NCBI RefSeq assembly: GCF_017562075.2
Contig: NC_054084.1
Coordinates: 6,427,501 to 6,491,500, forward strand
Source: Anopheles merus
Taxonomy: Eukaryota; Arthropoda; Insecta; Diptera; Culicidae
Direction: 5' to 3'
Length of the DNA stretch: 64,000 bases
Within the stretch, counting starts at the first letter, position 1, and each line of letters starts with the position of its first letter. Shown in pieces: positions 11,201 to 24,106 of the stretch. The translations under genes and the position numbers were made by a program. Under the pieces are notes generated by a model. The model was not told the DNA's origin. It did not search any database and saw only the letters and a program-made list of their open reading frames with translations.

Positions 11201-13349
11201 TACTACAACCACGGCTCGGACACGGACTCCAGCAACAGTAGCGAGGAAGAGCAGGAAGAGGAGGAGGAGGAGGAGGAAGAGGAAGATGATATGATTTCGC
11301 TGTCCAGCTACGGATCGTACGATGAATATTCCGGCGAGGAGGAAGACGATCGCGATCGTTCGGAGGGAGAAGGCAACCAGCCCGACCAGCGGAACGAAAC
11401 CGACGGGCAGCAGCAGAGCGGCGCCACCGACGATTTGCCCGCAGCGGAGCAGCTGAAGTTTAAGAAGCGCTACCAAAAGCTGGACCCCAACATTGTGCTC
11501 GAGTTCGCGCAGGGCGAGCGGACGATGCGCTCGCTGAAGCTGCTGCTCGATTGGCTGCTGTGCAACATGGACGTGCTGCACAACTGCTACCAATCGAACC
11601 CGGAGTTTCTGCACAACATCATGAAGCTGCTGAACTGGTTCAATCTGGACTTCTTCACGAACCGGTTCTACTTTGCGCGCGACATGATAACCGTGCCGGG
11701 GCTGCGCGCCGATCTGCAGGAGATCTTCAACGTGCGCCGCACCATTCCGCTGCAGGAGGACGTCGCGATGAAGCGCTTCCCGCTGTTCGAGGCGGTGCAG
11801 GAGGGTCTCCAGTGGGAGACACCTTACCGGCTGGCCATCAGCCGGGAGGACGAGAGCTTCCTGCGCCTGATGAAAATGGTCGACGTTGGGTTTGTGGTGT
11901 GCAAGTCGAAGAAGTTCGACTACTGCTTCCAGCCGAAGGTGCGCGCGTTCCGGGTGCGTGCCGGACTGGTCGGACCCGGAAGCAACAAAGGACGCACCAA
12001 CAACAAGATGGCGACGAAGGGCCAACGGAACGGTGGCAAACCAAAGCGCAAGGATGATGCGCTGGGCGGACGCGGTGGAAACAAGCGCGACTGGAACGGT
12101 GACGGTGGTGATGGTGTCAATCGTTCCCGTGGGCTTTCGTACAACCAGTCGCGCAGTGGCCGTACGACGATGGGCGCTAATGGGGGGTTAAAAGCGAAAC
12201 GCATACCAGCGGAGCATCATCAACGTCGGGCGGCAGCAGTGCGAGATCGTATCGGCGAGGGAGAGGATGCGGATATGCTGTTGCTTGCGCGCGGCGATGC
12301 CAAGCGTCAGCGCAATCGGATGCGCCAGAAGGGTGCTCGCAATGGGGTCGAGGATTATGGGCAGGATGGGCATGAATCTGCCGCCGCCCCAACGCTGTTC
12401 ACGAAGAAGGGATATCTTCACAACCGCAGCAATGGAATGTTGATGCCACGTGGTAGTACCGCCCAGAATGGAGCCGTGGATGAAGCGGCGGTGGATGAAA
12501 TGCAGCCACACAAGCGGGGGGGAGGAGGCCCGCAGGAGAAGGGCGACATTAGCGCAATTATGGGTCAGCTGTGGCTACGGAATGAGGTCGAAACGCTCGA
12601 ATCGAAGGTAAGTTGCTGACGAGATGGGTTGGTGGAACTCTTTCTGTACCATTTTCCTCTCCGTCGTCAGGTTAACAAAAGAGCTGGGAACGTTGTATTG
12701 ACCCCGTATCTGGTGCTGGACTCGAAGTGTCTGTCCGAGTACACGTCCATCGTGAAGAATTTGATCAAGTCGAAGAAGTTTGTCGTTTTGATACCAAACG
12801 CGGGTAAGTAAACGGGATAGAAATGGGAAACTAAATTACGCGAATGACTGAATTAATCTCCCTACTGTTTTGTTTTCTTTCTTACCTCAGTTTTGGGTGA
12901 TTTGGATGAGTTGAAAAAGCACAGCGAAGGTGCACGCAACGCCATCAAGTGGTTGGAGGTGGAGTTTAGCAAGGGAAATCGTTTCCTGCGCGCCCAGAAG
13001 GCCCACGAAACGCTCCCGATGCCGTTGGTGAAGATTCCGAAGAAGTTAGGTAAGTGCAAACGAGCAAGCTTCTGTTGCCATTCACAAAACTCTGAACCAT
13101 TTTCTTTCATTTTCTACTATCGCACCAGATCGGGAAGGGGCAGTGTTCAATCACATTGTGCAGTTCTGTAACCACATCGTGACGAACCACGCCGACAGCG
13201 AGGGCAACGACATCATCACCTACCTGTCCGGCGACAATCTGCAGGAGAAGAAGCTGTGCAACGGTAGCAGCTTCACCGGCATCCTGGAGGCGATTCCGGT
13301 GAAGTTCGAGCAGATTGTCACATTTTACTCGAGCTACAAGCGGAAATGA
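8265..13349 (+). CDS. Smg5: SMG5 nonsense-mediated mRNA decay factor
   Basis: Exons 8265-8302, 9637-12607, 12671-12803, 12891-13049 and 13129-13349; phases match and give about 1173 residues (human SMG5 is about 1016). Known role: with SMG7 it binds phosphorylated UPF1 and promotes decay of transcripts with premature stops. The N-terminal part is the EST1/14-3-3-like and TPR helical region, including YYLEAFKLNPKVGMAQNQLG and the NLDAVYHYLYSL motif. A long low-complexity insert follows, with Ser/Gly/Lys/Arg stretches and an acidic run near 11239-11290. The C-terminus is a PIN domain (TPYLVLDSKCLSEYTSIVKN, then KKFVVLIPNAVLGDLDELKK) spread over four exons. SMG5-type PIN domains lack most catalytic acids; only the Asp in LVLDS is evident here. 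The start is the ATG in GCGCCATGG before a 38-base first coding exon. Confidence 0.93.
8303..9636 (+). other. First intron of SMG5
   Basis: Donor GTAAGA at 8303 and acceptor CCACAG ending at 9636. The first exon supplies 12 codons plus two bases, completed by A at 9637 (codon AGA). Nothing coding-like or repetitive beyond A-rich runs near 9490-9520. Confidence 0.85.
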
Positions 13350-16295
13350 GCGCCGGCGCCCCACACCGTCCACGGCCGAACGAGTGTGTTGGTCTTTGGT
13401 CTAAACTCTGCAGCGAACAACAACTACTAAAAGAAAAGAAAAGAAAACCAGGGCAAACCAGCGAGGCAGACAACAACGAGCAGACAACATCGCAGAAACA
13501 GCTAATTCTTCATCCCCCTCTCTCCACACAAACACACAAACAGCGGGGCGGTACCGTACGCGGCGCCGTACGTCGCGTCGTTCAGCGCGCCGAATCGCTT
13601 CCGTCGCGCTACCTGCAATACGTTCTTTCCTGCCCCCGGGGAAAGAGGAAGTGTGGCGTGGGTATGTAGCAAGACGAGAATGCGGTTCTACGTTGGATGT
13701 GGTGTTGCGAAGCGAGGATCGAAAATTGGGTTTTGGTGCAGGACGCTGCATCGTGCGGCACACGTGCTGCGATCCTGTTAGCCATCCTTCGTCTTAAGAA
13801 CCAGTACCCCCCCCTCGATCCACGGTAGCTGTAATTGTATGTGTGTGTATGCATTCTCTCCATCATCTGGCAAAAGTGTACCAACCAACGAAATTCTTCG
13901 GCATTTTGTTCAGATGGTGGTGTCCCCGTGTGAGTCCGGGTTGGAGCAGGTTCGCGCACCACCGGGCAGGGGCAGACGGCGCAGTACGTCAGAGATAAAC
14001 AGCATCATGGGAGAGGGGAGAGAGAGATGAAACAAAAATTGAGGAAAAGCTAACGAGACAGAGAGAGAAAGATAACAATTTTCGTAAGAAAGGAGAAAAT
14101 TTCGGAATAAGAACAGCGAAATTGGAAGTCTCTAGCATCGTTTTGTGTGTAGGAGAAAGAGCTAGAGCGAGAGGGCTGAAGTTTTCAGACTATGAATCAT
14201 TCTTGTGTAGTGTAACGTCCAGGAGAAAAATGCAAGCGATCGAGATGTCGCTGTTGTGCAGTGTGTATGCTCTTTGGAAATACTACCCACTTTTAAAACC
14301 GTAACCCTTCTTCCATCCATTCCATCTTTGCAGGCCTTTTCGGAGACGGAAAGGGGGGAGTGTGTGTTTCTTCCGTTGAGTGGCTTTTTCAACACCCAAG
14401 AAATTGTGTTGTAGTTCGCGCACAAGTGGTGGAAGGAATTGTGAAACCCCCTCCCCCCAAACTCCGCCCAGAAAGCCCCTGGGATGATGAAGGGGGTTTT
14501 TGAGATTGGAAAGGGAAACACGCGTTTTAGGCTCGTAAGGAACCATTCCGTACATTTCCCACCCCACCCCTTATTTTCCTTCTCATTTCGGAAGCACTTT
14601 TCACAATCGTAGCGTTTGTTTTTACATTCATATTTTTCTCTTCATTCTACATCATTCTTCTTTTTCTTCTTTAATTTTAATCATAAAATGAGTTCCAGAG
14701 CGCAACGTCTACATCATCTATATACTACTACTACTTCATTTAGTGTACCACACCTCGTTTAAGCACAATTCATCTGGAGTTGAACTTGGAAAGTATCGTA
14801 AAAAAAACTTCATCTAGAGATTTACATTTTCATCATCTGCGGCCAATTATGTGGCATAGAAGAAAAAAGAAGAGAAAATCCATTAGATACGATTCTGTTT
14901 AAAATCATCTTAAATTCTGTAAACTTTTCATACATATTATAATATTAATTTTCCGTTGCAAATGCATTAACAAAATTCCATTCATCTTTCGCGCGATCAT
15001 TGGAGATCCACAAAGTATGCTTAGCATTAAAAATTCACCTCTTTTCCTTCACTTTTGGCTTGGTGATTGGCAGACAGTACTTGTTTTTTTTTTCAACTGC
15101 AAACACGTGGTGCGATATTGGATCTCAAGTTTCTGATATGTGTTTTCCATTTATTCGTTTTTGTGTGTGACGATTCTCGGCAATTTACGATAAGTATTAA
15201 TTTCGAGCGAACGACACTGTGTGCTACTACCCACTTACTGACACTTTTGTTTGGCAGCATTTAAACTGTTCTATTCAGTTGTCAGTTCTGCGGACGTACA
15301 AAAAAAAACCTCAGTAAACGATCACTCCATGAAATATTCTCTGTACTACAACAAGGCAGACAAAAATTATGTTCCAATTCATACTACACTACTCTATATA
15401 CGTACTGGAAAACAGAAAAGAACCCCCCATCCCCCTGTTCACTGATTACAGTACCAATTAGATTATATCCCATGAGGAGATGTACGGCTTCTGTGTTGCA
15501 CTTTCGTTCTTTACTATCTTTTAATTTCTTTTCGCCGAGCTCGCAACTCTTAATAAAACACTTAATTGGTGGAATAAAAATGAACGGTGGACTCTTTCCT
15601 TTGTAGTTTGAAAGAAAAAAAAAGTACCAAATGACGTCAAAGCGAATGAAAAATTACAACCAAATACAGGATTAGCGTTGTAGTTTCGCTTAGTGCTCAG
15701 ATTAGTAAATTCCAACTAGAAAGCATGTTCGTATTGTGATCGTTCGTTTCTCACGTGCTTACAATCGCATCAAACAGATTCTCAATGGGAAAAAACGAGA
15801 ATATTCCAAACGAGCGATGTTAAATTGTATTTACACGTGATAAGCATCATTACGCGTATGGGAACAGCGATCGTTGTGGTGCATTTTTCATGACCGGATC
15901 TTGTTCGGCTTATCATAGGAAGATTTAAGCGTAACGTAAGCGAATAATTTAAACCAAATAATCAATGAACTAATTGCATTCTATTGTTTTAATTTTGATT
16001 TCAGTTCGAAAGCGACAACATCAATGAATGAACGATCGATGCAAGGCAATTGAATTTGAACGCCTTTCTCGACGCAGGATGGCCCTGTCGAGCCTTTGCC
16101 CTCCCGCAATTTATGGGCGGTCAAGTTCAAGCACATAGACAGTAAGCGGTCAATTATACAAACACCAGCTATACCTGTGTTCTATACATCCTACGGCAAC
16201 ATTAAGCTCCACTGTTCCGCACGACTAACTTTTTGTGCTGGCGAACGATTTGCGACAACTCAACGACTTTCGATCGATCTCGAAGGGCCTAATTC
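13350..16295. other. SMG5 3' region and gene-poor AT-rich DNA
   Basis: The SMG5 3' untranslated region starts at 13350; I cannot fix its end. AATAAA motifs occur near 15552 and 15575. From about 14570 the DNA is strongly AT-rich with no coding-like frame on either strand. Confidence 0.55.
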
Positions 16296-16436
16296 CTACT
16301 TGCGCCGTTCGCAGCCTGGTTTGCATTGGATGATGTCGTGGGTTTCGTAGTAGAGGCGCCAACGGTTGTTCCGGTATGTCACCGCCAAGGTGTAGCAGCA
16401 GTACTCGGCGAGGCCACTAGCCGGCATGCCTTGATC
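16296..16436 (-). CDS. Orphan coding-like terminal exon (Cys-containing, unknown protein)
   Basis: Minus strand, 46 codons plus TAG stop (16298-16296). It is open directly downstream of a possible acceptor CATAG (stop codon TAG itself in frame just upstream, so splicing would be required). The translation begins DQGMPASGLAEYCCYTLAVT, continues through NNRWRLYYETHD and ends QCKPGCERRK. It contains four Cys (CC, then CxxxC), many aromatics, and codon choice like the real genes here. It would be the 3' exon of a small, probably secreted protein. I do not recognise the family and found no convincing upstream exon on the minus strand. The acceptor's pyrimidine tract is weak. Confidence 0.4.
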   Translation of the reverse strand, partial: DQGMPASGLAEYCCYTLAVTYRNNRWRLYYETHDIIQCKPGCERRK

Positions 16437-17940
16437 CTATGCGCCAGGCAGGTGTGCATGCACGAATGATTTATTTCCTGTGCCCTGTGTCAGTGTACAG
16501 TGGCAGGGAGGAATTAAAATAAGGAAAACAACGAGAGAGCAAAATTGAGCATTGCGCGCCCCCTCGCTCATCATGCGCCGGTGTGATGCAATCGATGCGC
16601 CAAGCGAGGGCAGGAGGGTTAAAGTGCATACAGCGTCCACAGCAGGCCACAGACGGTGGCGTTTGAGAGATGTATAATTTTGTTAGTCTACGAACAAAAC
16701 ACACACACGGGGTGCAATTTGTGTGTTGCGTCTTGCACTGAATATACGGAATAGCGATGATGCCTCTGCTGCTGTCAATATTATTATGCAACCAGCCGCT
16801 TGCTAATGATCTCGACGTAATTGCGCATTTTTGTGTGTATTTGCTTGTGAATTGATAGTAGATTAGTAGCGTCTCGACAATAATGAAAAGCTATTCTTAC
16901 GGAATAAAGTATGCACATCACAGCAGCGGCAGTAGCAGCAAATCCTGCCCTCTCTTATGCAATAAAACCAGCAGGAAAGTTGAATGACTTTGCGCCTCAA
17001 AACTCCTTTGGCGTGGCATGGTGGTGGTGGTAGTGGCCGAGTGTGTGCCGCACTGATCTTTTGAGTAAAAATCATTAAACCGGTTGCGCTAACCTTGAAA
17101 CGTTTTGCTAAAAAAAACAACAACCAACAACAACGACGACGACGACGTGTTGATATGGAGATCACCGGTTCTGCTTGGCGTCTTTGAAAGTGGGGAGTGG
17201 AGAGGAACCATGTGCAACTGCAATTTTGAAGTCGTCCTGTAGTAGTGGCTTTGTTTGCAGCGTATTTAGCCAATTGAGCCAACTTTTACTTTGGTTTGGT
17301 TCATTCATCTGTGGTGGTTTATATGAATATGATTTATGTTACATTTACTCAAGCCAACATCCAATTATAAAACACCATTATAATCGTAACAGCTTTAATC
17401 GTAATTTAAATGAAATTATTCAAACCCTATTGGTTGCCCTGGCGACCGATCGCGTGACATGACAGTACAGGCAAACTTTTCTTATTGGATTATCCTTCGA
17501 AATGGAAAACGATCATACTTTTCTTATAGGAGTCACCTTTTGGACACATTTTGGAGCATTATCAACCGAAATCGGCTCGCCAATTGTTTTGCCATAGTTC
17601 ACACGAATCAAAACTGGAATACCGGAAAACTGGATATGCAAAAACGTCCCCCCCTTCCCCTCTGTCCTCTCTCTCTCTCTCTACTCAACGTCTTCATACG
17701 CATCTTTAACCCTTCGGTGTGCAGTGTCGAATGAAAAGTGAAACCAACATAGAACAACCAGCGCCTGAGAGGTGAGGTGGAAGGGATCGATCGAGGGGCC
17801 TGCACCATACAACATCTCATGCCAGTTGGCATGACTCTCCAGTAATATCACATTAATGGTGTGATGTCAGCCGAGGTGGTGGTGGTGATGGTGGTGGTGG
17901 TAGGCAAAACACAGCGAGCTCTCGATTGCGCCGCATGTGC
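16437..17940. other. Intergenic, nothing firmly supported
   Basis: Mixed-composition DNA with no domain-bearing frame. Could hide upstream exons of the minus-strand terminal exon at 16296-16436. A minus-strand frame near 16540-16680 contains several Cys, but I could not join it by splice phase. Confidence 0.5.
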
Positions 17941-17951
17941 CGGTCAACGTC

Positions 17952-17986
17952 TATAAAAGCGTTCACTCTCGTCGGTCGACCGTTCA
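17952..17986 (+). promoter_or_regulatory. TATA-type core promoter of the takeout/JHBP gene
   Basis: TATAAAA at 17952-17958 is followed by an initiator-like TTCAGAT with its A at 17986, 34 bases after the first T. The start codon lies 116 bases further on. This is the usual layout for a strongly, tissue-specifically expressed insect gene. Confidence 0.7.
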
Positions 17987-18101
17987 GATAGAAGTCACTG
18001 CTGTACGCCGCAAGCAGCCGTAACCTCCAAGTGTGTGTGTGTGTGTATGTGTGTTTTTGGTGTGTGAAAACGAGTGAAGCAAATTGCAAAAAAAGGACAC
18101 C

Positions 18102-20991
18102 ATGAAGCTGCTTCTCCTGTTGGGCGCACTATGTGTCGCCGGTACGATGGCCGCCCCGCAGAAGGAGGAGGCTGCCGAGATGGTGGTAGATCCCGAGGTG
18201 GAATTGCGTAAGTTTGAGGGCATGTCTTTAAGACCCTCCCCCGAAAAATAGTGTCCTCATTTTACACGGTCAAGCAGAGTGGGAGTGACTGCATTTAATT
18301 GCATTTGCTATAGCTTGCGATGCACAATCATGTGTGGAGCTTTATAATTGCAAGCATTATAGTGCAGGTTTTTGGGTTTAATGTGTGTCATGTCGACAAC
18401 TGTGTGACAACTCCACATTAAAGTGAGCTATGTGCACAATAACAAGGCATTACTGTCTTTATGGTGAAGCTTTTAATTGCACGTTTCGGAGCTCATGTGG
18501 TGCAGCTTCTCACATAGAGGAGCTAGGGATAGATAGATCCCATTAGGGAGCAAAGGTAGATCGTTAAACCGACTAAGCAATTAGATCGACTAAGAGTATC
18601 AATTAGCAATAAAATGAAGTTATCAAGGAGGAAGTTATAGTGAAATCTCTCTCTAAGGTGAATCTCTTCAAGGGACCGCTCAGCTTGGAGGAGATATTCA
18701 TGTTAAGGGAAAACTAATGAAGCTGCTATGCTATGAAGTATCCAAGAAACCACGAAAAAAAAACCTGGCATCCTTTGATCAATATTTGTTTGTTTGAACT
18801 GTTATTCAATAATTCAGCTTGCAACTTGATGGATACTCGCCTAAGGGCGACATTCATATTGCAGAGATATAAAATGCACCGTAAAATTGTTAATAGTAAA
18901 GAAACAATTCATCTTGAATAAAAAACTACATCTTACAGTGATTTCACTGTAATAAGTTGTGACAAAAGTAGTTCATTTCCGTACTAAGATGAAGTCCAAA
19001 TCCCAATAACACACCGAGGAACTTAACAAGATGTTATCAAAAGTATTTAATTAGATATTTATTAGATCGTGTAGTCCTAAATATCTTGAAATGAGCATAT
19101 TAACTAGATACTGAGTGATCACAGAACAATATAATTAAAAAAAAAACACCTTTCAAAACTGATCAAAAACAAAAGAAATATGTAAAAAGATGAAAAATAG
19201 TGAAAGTAAAAACAAAGTTTTGTAAATTTAACCTTGACTTTGGAAGAAGAAGAAAAGAGATCAGAAACAAATGAAGTAAAGTAAGGAATAAGCTCAAAGT
19301 TTCTAGATAGCAAGTCATAAAAGCAAACACAAAACAACACCTGAATAATGAATGCTGCTACGTAATTATGGTGAAGAAGGTTCTAAAAAACGTAGCAAAG
19401 AGATAAGCGCCAGAGCAGAACCAATTAAAAGACGACCGGTCAAATGAAGGACGCGTTGAGGATGATGAGCGCTGCAGGCATGATAAATCACAAAATAATG
19501 TAAATTTCCTTTTTTGCTCGTCGTTTTGATGTTTGGTGGATGCGAAAAGTGGATTTGGAGCAAAGTGCGCGTCATCGCGCGATTGTGTGTGTGTGTTCTA
19601 ATTAGCGCACACATGCATGATCATTCCTAGCGAGGCGTGTAAGAACATGTGCATGTGTAGCATTTCAATCGCGCTTGATGTAATTATCTAAGCGTTTGCT
19701 GTTGAAGTCGATGAGAAGCAACATTTATTGCAGGTGGCGCTCTACAAAAGGCATTTAATTCCAAAACCACTTTATCACGCTTGGGAAGCTACAGTTGATT
19801 TTTGTGAAGCGCTGGAGGGAGGTGGGAGGGGAGTAAAGTTCTCATGATAATTAGATAAGAAGATAGACATTCAATCGGGGCATTGCAACTACTGATCGTT
19901 GCAGTTGCCTTGCTCGATACCGTATAACATGATCGTGATCGCGAAACGAGAAACCCTGCACACCCAGTGTCTCATCACATCCTTGACCCATTGACTATAT
20001 TCTATTTCTCATTCTTTCTTCTCCACTTGCTGTATACATATAAACAGCCGCCTTCATGGAGATCTGCTATCGTGACAGTCCCGATCTGAGCAACTGCATC
20101 AAGAACAGCATCCAGCGCATGCTTCCGGAAATGCACGTAAGTAAATGGAGAATGGGAAGGGTAGAACGAGAGAGACAACCAGTTCCAATCGCGGCACTAG
20201 TTCAAGGTTCAACGGTTAGTGCGAAGGCCAACGAAGGTTGATCAACTGGTTGTCATCCTTCACGGTTAATGCGATGTTATGATACTGACTTCCTTGCACA
20301 CTCGCATTAAGCGATTAAGTCATTAAAAGGGCGTTAGACGGTTTTGCACTTGTGCTATCTCTATCTTTGGAGTACTTTTAATCAACAAAAAGCACATCGT
20401 CTCTCCTACAACTTTCCAGACCGGCATTGAATCGCTCGGCTTCCCGTCGCTCGATCCGTTCCTGTCCAAGAGCACGTACGTCGACTACAAGCGCAACCAG
20501 ATGGCGGCCTCCATGCACGTCAAGAACGCCAAAACGTACGGCATGCGAAAGGCACAAATTCTGGACGTTCGGGCCACCGCCACCGACAAGTTCATGAACC
20601 TGGCCGTCGACGTGCGCTTCCCCGAGATCGTGATGGAGGGTTACTTCAAGGGCGAGGGACGCTTCAACAGCATCAAGCTGGCGTCGAAGGGTTACTTCAA
20701 CAACACGATGAGTGAGTTACCCTGATTGGATTTGGAATTACAGTAAGAAAAAGCTCTAAATTATGCTTTACTTCCATTTTCAGCTGACGTTACCACGACC
20801 TGGAAGATGTCGGGCCACGTGAAGGAGCGCGACGGTGAGCAGTACCTGGAGATCGAAGACTTTGACATGAGCCCGGAGGTGGGCAACATGAAGATCTACG
20901 CCACCGGACTCTTCCCCGATCCGGAATTGAGTAAGTGTTGGCGTCGATATGCATGCGTGATCATGATCATGAGTCCTTCCTTAACACACCA

Positions 20992-21037
<46 letters not shown>

Positions 21038-21206
21038 TCTTCCAGACCAAATTGCGCTCGAGTTTGTCAACCAGTACTGGCCAATGTTCTACAAGGAGAT
21101 GCTGCCCGGCACCCGGCAGGTGTGGGAACCGGTCATGATTGAGCTGGTGAACAAGATTTTCCTGCGCGTCCCTTACCGGCGACTGTTGCCCAAGGAGCAG
21201 CAATAG
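18102..21206 (+). CDS. Secreted takeout / haemolymph juvenile hormone binding protein family
   Basis: Exons 18102-18207, 20048-20136, 20420-20711, 20784-20930 and 21046-21206; phases match and give 264 residues, normal for the family. A signal peptide MKLLLLLGALCVAGTMA comes first. The N-terminal conserved Cys pair lies in MEICYRDSPDLSNCIKN. Then come the lipocalin-like TULIP-fold landmarks: IESLGFPSLDPF, the strand-rich middle (MEGYFKGEGRFNSIKLASKG), and the C-terminal FVNQYWPMFYKEMLPGTRQV helix found in JHBP proteins. Family members carry hydrophobic ligands such as juvenile hormone in haemolymph or affect feeding and circadian output. The specific ligand here cannot be told. The protein is transcribed from the TATA promoter at 17952. 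Confidence 0.93.
18208..20047 (+). other. First intron of the takeout/JHBP gene
   Basis: About 1.84 kb from donor GTAAGT at 18208 to acceptor AACAG ending 20047. AT-rich, no coding-like frame seen. Confidence 0.85.
20993..21035. repeat. (CT)n microsatellite serving as polypyrimidine tract
   Basis: About 21 CT units end 10 bases before the CCAG acceptor of the last exon of the takeout/JHBP gene (exon starts 21046). Confidence 0.95.
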
Positions 21207-21283
21207 ATTGTAGGGTGTGGAGGACCACAGCAATGTATGTTGTTGTGTTCTTTTTTCGTTTTAAGAAGTTCGGTTATGTTGTT

Positions 21284-21289
21284 GTAATA
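21284..21289 (+). terminator. Poly(A) signal of the takeout/JHBP gene
   Basis: AATAAA 78 bases after the stop codon. Confidence 0.8.
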
Positions 21290-24060
21290 AAGAAGCCGTT
21301 GAAGCTTCCACCTTTCCTGGATGGTTGAGTTTATTTTAATTCGTTATTAAAGCAATGTTTTATATCTGGCACAAGCTGTGGGGAATTCCCGTATTAAGGA
21401 CTCACTTTACGGGGTCTTTTCGCATCGATCATGCGTCTGATGCGTGTTCCGATTCGGTCAAAAGCTTCCAAAAAAGTTACTCTCTCACCCACCGGTTGTT
21501 TGTTCATTCCGAACAATACACATATATCGCCAAACCAAACCATCGGTAAGCTTTAATCCGCATCTCACGATCGATGGGAACAGGAAATCCCAATTGCTGA
21601 TGGTGGTTGTAACCTTTGCCAGCAACGCGACAAACGTCGCGGTTGTTGCGTCAGTGGGTTTGAGGAATTTATCTTGCGTCCTAAATTTCACTATCTTGGC
21701 GCAAAATTAATTCTTTTAAAAAGTATACACATTTTTATCACAGCAAACATAACCCAAGTATGGCCGTTAATCATACTTATCGCACATTTATAGCACATTT
21801 ATGTTAATGCTCTTTTGTTTTCACCTCGATCTAGCTAGAAGAGAGAGCGAGAGAGAGCTTTTAAGCTTACAGCTAGACAACGCTCCTTAGCGATTTGTTG
21901 CGATTTCCTGTAGCCAGCGCTTGCTATGATGTTGCGCATAGGAACGAAGAAAAGCTTCGTAGCATCAACCGAGCCGTTGTCTGTTTATCGAAGCAACGCT
22001 TAATAATGACACTATTCCTGTTCATTCCAGCAGTAGCAAGAGCGAAAACAATGGTCGATTTTAATGAGATGAGTAATGCAAACGATGCTCCTATGCACTC
22101 CTATGTTGGTTGATGGCCATATACTCTCTCTCTCTCTCACTCTCTCTGCAGCGCTATGCTCGAGGCGGAAGGATCAATGCTCAACGATTCATCGTTTTTT
22201 ATCGCCAGAAAGACGTGAATAGTGACTCTATTCAGCTCTAAAATGGCACTAACTTTATTAAGAAAACATCCATTGTAACGCCATTGGGTAAAGGTTTTGG
22301 GTGGATGAGAAAGTTCTTAAACTTATCCTGTTAGTTTCCATTAGATTCCAGATGATAGAGTTAAGTTAGAGTGCAGTGATTCTGCTTGCTTTCCAGTTGT
22401 GATTTCCTAGGGTTATTTCCTTCCCTTTTCAGTTCTATTCTTGTTGACCCATTTAGCAAAATGACCCGTGGAGTCAAAACACCCATTTATTAATTCTATG
22501 TTTCTTTCCTCCATTTCGCTTCTCGCTCGTCAAAATTCTTCCTGCCTTCAACAAATCGACTCACTAAAACACTGGCCACACTTTCCTGCTTGCCTAATCT
22601 TCACCATCACCTAGGCGTGCTCCACTAATGGGAAAGGTTGGGGGCCTGCTAAACAGGCCTTCTCCTCCCTTTCAACATACAAACACCACACGTGACGGTG
22701 CCAGGTTTGCGCACAATTGATTCTTTGCGATCGATGCGACATGCGAAAGATCCCGCTGCCGATGCGGCTACTGCTACTACCAGTCGGCCGAATTACCAAT
22801 CAATGGAGACAAGGTGCCGCTCTTCTCGCCCCGCACCACCCTAGCGCATGAAGGAAAGACCCAGAAGAACCAAAGAAATGGCAGAGAGCTGTCGGCAAAA
22901 TGGGTACAATGACAGAGTTGTCCAGATGCTCTGGAGCCGTTGAACGTGAGGCCAGTGAGGAACGAACGTACGAGCTTCGGGCGGCTTAAAGACCATCAAA
23001 GCCTTAGAGAAGAGGTGGAGAAGAAGAAGAAGGAGAAGGGTTGTGAAGGCGGACGAAGGTTCTGGTGTTCTTGTGGGTTAAAACAAGTGAAATATCACAG
23101 AGTTGCTCTTGTACAGGGATGGACATTGCATTAAAACTGTTTTTTTACTACTCTTTTACTACTATATTAGTTATTATAAGTATCAAACTTTGTTTTCATT
23201 AATCTATTGTTTTTATGTATTTTTTTCGTTTTATAACCGTTTTCTATTCAACATCAAATTATATTTATTCCTTTTTTAATTACTCATACTCTGTTTTTAT
23301 ATTTCTTTTAATTTGTTTTGGTTTTCTCTTTTCATCATCGTTTAGTCATTCCTATATTTCTTTTTGCTAATGTTGTATAATGCTTTTCTATGTTCTCACA
23401 TAACCATATATTTGCAAGTGCTAATTATCATATTTGTTTTCCCATTTTACTCATCTTACCGTTGCATTTCTTCCCTGCAGTGTACCCTTCAATCCCCATC
23501 AACCAAACCCACCCGGAATAATGGGGAGTAAGGTAAGGTGGATGATCCGTAAGCTTCTACTACGGGACGGGCTTCTGCTGCCCTGACCGCCCGCAGTACG
23601 GTTCTTGCGTGACCACACACGTTCGCGCGTGCTACCCTACGAGTTGTCGCCAAAGTCGACGTTTCGTTCGATTCGGCCCCCTCCGATGATATTACACACG
23701 CACCAAAGCACGCGAGCAGAGTTGTGGTGCTGGCTCGCACAACCTTTACGTACGCGTGCGCTAGCTGGCGAAGAATTACGCGCAGACACCGGGAGAAGAC
23801 CGGGTGAGCAGAATGGAAGCATTCCCGCCAGGGGGACACAACATTCCCGGGGTACCCGTCCCCTGCCCTGTCTCCTCCTGAGTGCGGGGAGTTTAGTGAG
23901 GGACTCACCGCCACACCAACACACAAACCCAGGGAAGAACAGGGAACGATCGGTCGGTAAAGGTCCAACGGGGAAGACGCGGGGAAAGGTGGTCTCGGTG
24001 GATCGTGGATTCTCTTGGGTGTGTGTGCGTGTGCTGTGTCTTGTGCGGCAGGCCGGTGGC
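21290..24060. other. Intergenic, takeout/JHBP to CLIP protease
   Basis: No supported gene. A T-rich block spans about 23140-23480. The part nearest the protease promoter (23490-24060) is GC-rich with long chance frames on both strands that show no domain or family resemblance. Confidence 0.55.
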
Positions 24061-24067
24061 CCGTGTC

Positions 24068-24106
24068 TATATAAAACGGTCATCAATAAGCTGGCCGCAT
24101 TACAGT
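24068..24106 (+). promoter_or_regulatory. TATA-type core promoter of the CLIP protease gene
   Basis: TATATAAAA at 24068-24076 with an initiator-like ACAGTT near 24102-24107, about 36 bases downstream. The start codon is at 24416, leaving a leader of about 310 bases. Confidence 0.65.

Noticed and set aside
9443..12025. 860-codon minus-strand open frame
   Set aside because: It is the antisense shadow of the large SMG5 exon. GC-rich third positions suppress stops on the opposite strand; the translation is Leu/Val/Arg/His-rich with no domain.
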